A stretch of 39,375 bases of DNA, taken from NCBI GenBank assembly GCA_964435635.1, contig CAYSZU010000004.1:1-39375 (forward strand), read 5' to 3'. The first letter of the stretch is position 1. The number at the start of each line of letters is the position of its first letter. The DNA is from DAOOOU01 sp964435635. GTDB taxonomy: Bacteria > Bacillota_I > Bacilli_A > RF39 > UBA660. This document shows, in pieces, positions 35,549 through 39,375 of this stretch. The notes under the pieces were generated by a model. That model saw nothing but the letters and a program-made list of their open reading frames with translations, was not told the DNA's origin and did not search any database. Position numbers and translations under genes: made by a program.

Positions 35549-37345
35549 CTAATTATTTTTCTTTAAAATTGTTAAGAAAGCTTCTTGGGGGATTTCAACA
35601 TTACCAACCATTTTCATCCGCTTTTTACCTTCTTTTTGCTTTTCCAAAAGTTTTCTTTTCCGACTAACATCGCCGCCATAGCATTTAGCTAAGACGTTTT
35701 TACGCATGGCACTAATATTTTCACGGGCGATAACCTTACTCCCAATAACTGCTTGGATTGGAACTTGAAACATTTGACGAGGGATTATTTCACGTAAACT
35801 TTCAACAATTCCCTTTCCTCGATTATAAGCAAAATCTTTGTGAACAATTAAGCTTAAAGCATCAACGGTTTCACCATTAATCATAATATCCATTTTAATA
35901 AGATTACTTGGTTGATAACCACTCATCTCATAATCTAAAGAAGCATAACCTTTAGTTGTACTTTTTAATGTATCAAAAAAGTCATAAACAATCTCTGATA
36001 ATGGTAAATTATAATGAATATTTACTCGGGTTTGGTCAATATAGTCCATTGCAATAAATATCCCTCTTTTATTTTGGCAGAGTTCCATGATTGACCCAAT
36101 ATATTCAATTGGTACAATAATATTTGTTTTAACAAAAGGCTCCCTAATCTGAACAATATTACCTCGTTCTGGTAACTTATGAGGGGAATCGATTGTCATT
36201 ACATCGTGATTAGTTAATTCAACTTCATAGATAACACTTGGACTAGTAGCAATAAGATCAATATTAAATTCTCGTTCCACTCGACTCATAATTATTTCCA
36301 TATGTAATAAACCTAAAAAACCACATCTAAAACCAAAACCTAAAGCTTCCGAACTTTCTGGCTCATAAGTTAAAGCAGCATCATTTAACTTTAGTTTTTC
36401 TAAAGTTTCCCTCAAAGCTACGAATTTATTCGGCTCAATTGGAAATAACCCAGAATAAACCATTGGCTTCATTGCTTGATAACCTGGTAAAATTTCTTGA
36501 GCTTCATTCTTCGTGGTCGTAATTGTATCACCAACATTGACACTTTGGATATCCTTTATGCTAGCGCAAAGCCAGCCAACTTCACCACATAAAAGTCGAT
36601 CTTTTTTTAGTTCCTTCGGGGTATTAACCCCCAGTTCAACTATTTCATAAGTTTTATTCGCGACCATCATTTTAATTTTATCTTTGGCATTTAAAACACC
36701 GTCAACAACGCGAATTAAAGCAATAACGCCACGATATGGATCAAAAAAACTATCAAAAATTAAAGCCCGTGGGGCTATTTCGTTATTTATTTTCGGGGCT
36801 GGAATTCGTTTAATAATTTCCTTAATTAAATCTTCAACACCCTCTCCGGTTTTACCACTACATAAAATGATTTCTTCTTTATTAAAACCTAAAACCTTAC
36901 ATAATTCATTAGTTACTTTAGCAACATCAGCATTAGGCAAATCTATTTTATTAATAACCGGAATAATTGTTAATTCATCATTCATCGCTAAATATAGATT
37001 AGCCAAAGTCTGCGCTTCAATTCCTTGAGCTGCATCAACAACTAAAATTGCCCCTTCACAGGCAGCTAAACTACGACTTACTTCATAAGAAAAATCAACG
37101 TGCCCAGGGGTGTCAATTAATTGCAAAATATATTCTTGATTTTGATATTTATATTTCAATTGAACCGCATTTAATTTAATTGTAATGCCCCGTTCGCGCT
37201 CTAAATCCATGTTATCTAGCAATTGATCCATCATATCATGTTTATCAACGCCACCAGTTATTTCCAATATTCGATCAGCTAATGTACTTTTGCCATGATC
37301 AATATGGGCAATAATTGAAAAATTACGGATATTCTTTTGTTCCAT
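35549..37345 (-). CDS. lepA: Translation elongation factor 4 (LepA)
   Basis: The GTPase, 598 residues from the chosen start, acts on stalled or misplaced ribosomes. G1 AHIDHGKST (13-21), switch [15 protein letters not shown]3 [13 protein letters not shown]4 NKIDLP, then LepA-specific C-terminal domain [35 protein letters not shown] 37345 has AGGTGAGAG upstream; an in-frame start 13 codons earlier lacks a Shine-Dalgarno. First gene of the pair with hemW. TATAAT-like sequences lie upstream, but no clear promoter could be chosen. Confidence 0.97.
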   Translation of the reverse strand: MEQKNIRNFSIIAHIDHGKSTLADRILEITGGVDKHDMMDQLLDNMDLERERGITIKLNAVQLKYKYQNQEYILQLIDTPGHVDFSYEVSRSLAACEGAILVVDAAQGIEAQTLANLYLAMNDELTIIPVINKIDLPNADVAKVTNELCKVLGFNKEEIILCSGKTGEGVEDLIKEIIKRIPAPKINNEIAPRALIFDSFFDPYRGVIALIRVVDGVLNAKDKIKMMVANKTYEIVELGVNTPKELKKDRLLCGEVGWLCASIKDIQSVNVGDTITTTKNEAQEILPGYQAMKPMVYSGLFPIEPNKFVALRETLEKLKLNDAALTYEPESSEALGFGFRCGFLGLLHMEIIMSRVEREFNIDLIATSPSVIYEVELTNHDVMTIDSPHKLPERGNIVQIREPFVKTNIIVPIEYIGSIMELCQNKRGIFIAMDYIDQTRVNIHYNLPLSEIVYDFFDTLKSTTKGYASLDYEMSGYQPSNLIKMDIMINGETVDALSLIVHKDFAYNRGKGIVESLREIIPRQMFQVPIQAVIGSKVIARENISAMRKNVLAKCYGGDVSRKRKLLEKQKEGKKRMKMVGNVEIPQEAFLTILKKNN

Positions 37346-37431
37346 ATCTCTCACCTGTTCATAATTATATAATATAATTACCATAAAGCATAGTATTTAT
37401 TAATTTAGTTGCCTAACCATCATCACAAATT

Positions 37432-37455
37432 AAAAGTAAGCGACTGCTTACTTTT
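37432..37455 (-). terminator. Terminator of the ABC exporter gene
   Basis: Minus strand AAAAGTAAGC, loop AGTC, GCTTACTTTT, then AATTTG. The first arm overlaps the stop codon at 37454-37456. U tract is the end of the stem itself, so strength is moderate. Confidence 0.65.
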
Positions 37456-39187
37456 ATGAGTTTTGCGTTTCTGGATTATATAATTTCTGATAAACTTCTG
37501 ATTGTTTTAATAATTGCTGGTGTGAACCATTAGCAATAACCCGTCCTTCATCAATAATATATATTTCATCAGCATCAATAATAGTTGATAAGCGATGAGC
37601 AACAATAATTATTGTATGATCCTTAACTAAATTATCTATACTCTTTTTAATATATTCTTGCGATTCATTATCTAAAGCACTAGTTGCCTCGTCAAATAAA
37701 ATAATTTTTGTATCTTTTAATAAAGTTCGAGCAATTGCTAGACGTTGTTTTTGACCCCCAGACAAATTAATACCGCCTTCCCCAACTAACGTATCATACT
37801 TTTTAGGTAATGATTCAATATAATCAGCTATATAAGCCTTTTGGCAAACTTCTTTAATCTCATCTAGAGTCACATTATTTTTTATTAGCTCAAAATTTTC
37901 CTTAATCGTTTTATTAAATAGATAAGGATTTTGTCTAATTATGGAAATACAATTACGTAACTCATTTTCAGATAAACTGTCAATATTAATACCATCGATT
38001 AATATTTTGCCTATTCCAGGGTCAAAATATCTTAAAAGTAGATTAAAAATTGTTGATTTACCCATCCCACTACGACCGACAATTGCCACCTTTTTATTTG
38101 GTTTTATTTTTAAGTTAAAATCATTTAAGGTCAAATCCTCCGCCTCACTATATTTAAAAGAAACCCCCTTAAATTCTATATTACCAATTATGTTTTTTAG
38201 CTTCTTTGGACCGAATTTTTCATCAGGATAAAAAATGTTATTTGTTATCTCATCAATTCTTTTTAATGAAACAATCATCTTTTGATAACTAACCCCAAAA
38301 TCAGAGAAAGATTCGATGGCGTCGCTAATACGCCAAATATACATTTCCATCATTAAAAATATCTCAAAACCAATTTCGCCCTTATAGAATAAATAACCGC
38401 AGGTAAAGAGGATTCCCCATTCTAAAATTAAGTAGAAAAAATTAAGCGCATAACCATAATAAAGTTCTTGTTTTCGAACCGTTTTCTGTTCTTTAAATAA
38501 ACTATCAATATTACGATGAATAATTTTTAGTATATTATTTTTAATACCTAGGGCTTTAATTTCCCTAATTCCATATAATGTTTGGGCAGTTGCTTTAACA
38601 TATTCATCACTTTCATCTTTAATCCGTTCCTGCGATTTTTTTATTTTGGGATAAAAGACATTCGAAAGAAGATAAATAATTATAATAAATACTATTAGTT
38701 CGATTGTAATAATTATTGAAACCTTTATTGAAATAAAGACAACAACGATGACAGTAATTAGGCGTGTAGCTAACCTTATTAAGTGATTTAACAATTCCAT
38801 TATCCGATCAGGATCAGAATAGATTCGATTAGTTATTTCCCCTACACTTAATTCTTCAAAAGCTTTGGTTGGTAAATCCAATACTTTTTTAAATAAGTCT
38901 TTACTTACAATATTCATGAATTTTAACTCTAAATAATTATGATAAATATCCTTTGGAATAGTTAGTACATTATTAAATAACAAATTTATCCCATCCCAAG
39001 CGGTTAAATAGAGCAAAAAGGTTAGCCATTCTTTACTCATTAAAGCGGCTAGAGCTCTAGACCATATAATAGGATATACTAAGGATTGCAAACATAAAAT
39101 AAACGTTAAAAAGACATAAACAATTAGTTTAAACTTATCATCTTTAAAATATCGGCTTAAAACCTTAAAATATTTTATGCTTTTCAT
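37454..39187 (-). CDS. ABC exporter half-transporter (MsbA/LmrA-like), permease-ATPase fusion
   Basis: The protein has 577 residues from the chosen start. Six membrane helices (about residues 20-300) are followed by an ATPase domain with Walker A GRSGMGKST, Q-loop RQNPYLFN, signature LSGGQKQRLAIARTLL, Walker B IILFDEATSALD and H-loop VAHRLST. It is a full-length half-transporter, so it should act as a homodimer or with a partner not in this window. The substrate cannot be told; no peptidase domain is present, so it is not a bacteriocin-processing type. ATG 39187 is chosen for GGAAGGA nine bases upstream. A hairpin and a 30-codon ORF lie just before it. Confidence 0.92.
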   Translation of the reverse strand: MKSIKYFKVLSRYFKDDKFKLIVYVFLTFILCLQSLVYPIIWSRALAALMSKEWLTFLLYLTAWDGINLLFNNVLTIPKDIYHNYLELKFMNIVSKDLFKKVLDLPTKAFEELSVGEITNRIYSDPDRIMELLNHLIRLATRLITVIVVVFISIKVSIIITIELIVFIIIIYLLSNVFYPKIKKSQERIKDESDEYVKATAQTLYGIREIKALGIKNNILKIIHRNIDSLFKEQKTVRKQELYYGYALNFFYLILEWGILFTCGYLFYKGEIGFEIFLMMEMYIWRISDAIESFSDFGVSYQKMIVSLKRIDEITNNIFYPDEKFGPKKLKNIIGNIEFKGVSFKYSEAEDLTLNDFNLKIKPNKKVAIVGRSGMGKSTIFNLLLRYFDPGIGKILIDGINIDSLSENELRNCISIIRQNPYLFNKTIKENFELIKNNVTLDEIKEVCQKAYIADYIESLPKKYDTLVGEGGINLSGGQKQRLAIARTLLKDTKIILFDEATSALDNESQEYIKKSIDNLVKDHTIIIVAHRLSTIIDADEIYIIDEGRVIANGSHQQLLKQSEVYQKLYNPETQNS

Positions 39188-39206
39188 ATATTTCATTCCT
39201 TCCATT

Positions 39207-39238
39207 AAAAAATAGCTATTATAAATAATAGCTATTTT
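39207..39238 (-). terminator. Hairpin with T tract between the 30-codon ORF and the ABC exporter
   Basis: Minus strand AAATAGCTATTA, loop, TAATAGCTATTT then TTT. Low in GC but long and almost perfect. It may end the small transcript or act as an attenuator for the exporter. Confidence 0.6.
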
Positions 39239-39267
39239 AAAACAAAAGAAACTAACTTTCTAAGGAC

Positions 39268-39360
39268 TTAAAATTCATGAGAAAAATTCCCATGTTGACT
39301 ATTATTTATAATTATTAATTTGTTATTAATAATAACTTTCTCACGCATAAATCTGCTCAT
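39268..39360 (-). CDS. Small ORF of 30 residues before the ABC exporter
   Basis: ATG 39360 to TAA 39268-39270 encodes 30 residues beginning MSRFMREKVIINN and ending NNSQHGNFSHEF. AGGAGTGAG lies five bases before the ATG, which argues for translation. The middle is Ile/Asn-rich and basic at the start; there is no signal peptide or double-glycine site. A hairpin and then the ABC exporter follow. It could be a leader peptide, an exported peptide or chance. The promoter would be outside the window. Confidence 0.45.
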   Translation of the reverse strand: MSRFMREKVIINNKLIIINNSQHGNFSHEF

Positions 39361-39375
39361 TTTTCTCACTCCTCT

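Overview
The window is about 39.4 kb of very AT-rich bacterial chromosome with a Firmicutes/Bacilli gene set: rplU-prp-rpmA with an L21 leader and the Prp-cleavable L27 N-terminus, dnaG-rpoD-trmK, recD2-(AI-2E)-alaS, and lepA-hemW-hrcA-grpE-dnaK-dnaJ with CIRCE operators and a valS T-box. The AT richness, small intergenic spaces, compact tRNA synthetases, simple type IV pilus machinery and a thioester-type surface adhesin suggest a small-genome, host-associated uncultured Bacilli lineage (RF39/Mollicutes-like gut bacteria). That placement is inference. A 10-N gap shows that this is a draft, probably metagenomic, assembly. Standard code 11 fits all reading frames, although TGA is almost absent as a stop.

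Layout. Nearly everything is on the minus strand; only the pilus ATPase gene is on the plus strand. From low to high coordinates: a CPBP-like membrane protein cut by the window edge; a self-contained mini-transcript encoding a 9-11 residue peptide; rpmA, prp, rplU and the L21 leader; radC; a helical-stalk/beta-barrel protein; an archaeal-type valS behind a T-box; a divergent promoter pair and pilB; convergent pilD-pilC; trmK, rpoD and dnaG; a thioester-domain surface protein with an NPKTS sorting signal; a short alaS; an AI-2E family permease; recD2; a single-pass membrane protein; mtaB; two further membrane-anchored proteins of unknown function; then (in transcription order) hrcA, grpE, dnaK, pepF, dnaJ under a promoter flanked by two CIRCE elements. 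Above these lie a large duplicated single-pass membrane protein, hemW, lepA, an ABC exporter half-transporter and, at the right edge, a 30-codon ORF with a strong Shine-Dalgarno sequence.

How the parts work together. Translation and replication housekeeping (L21/L27/Prp, DnaG/SigA/TrmK, LepA, ValRS, AlaRS, MtaB) is interleaved with surface functions (PilB/C/D, thioester adhesin, membrane-anchored unknown proteins). The heat-shock operon carries an oligoendopeptidase F gene between dnaK and dnaJ. dnaK is broken by the assembly gap, and about 212 bases next to the gap do not belong to it; they look like the junction of two unrelated overlapping genes and are best explained as a mis-join.

Most notable: the mini-gene at about 675-801; the perfect 24-base palindrome that contains the Shine-Dalgarno of the thioester adhesin gene; the CPBP protein with altered active-site residues; recurrent terminators whose stems contain the stop codon of the gene they end; and the 30-codon ORF plus hairpin in front of the ABC exporter. 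No CRISPR array, tRNA, rRNA or insertion sequence was seen, and no complete novel defence or metabolic system can be supported from this window.
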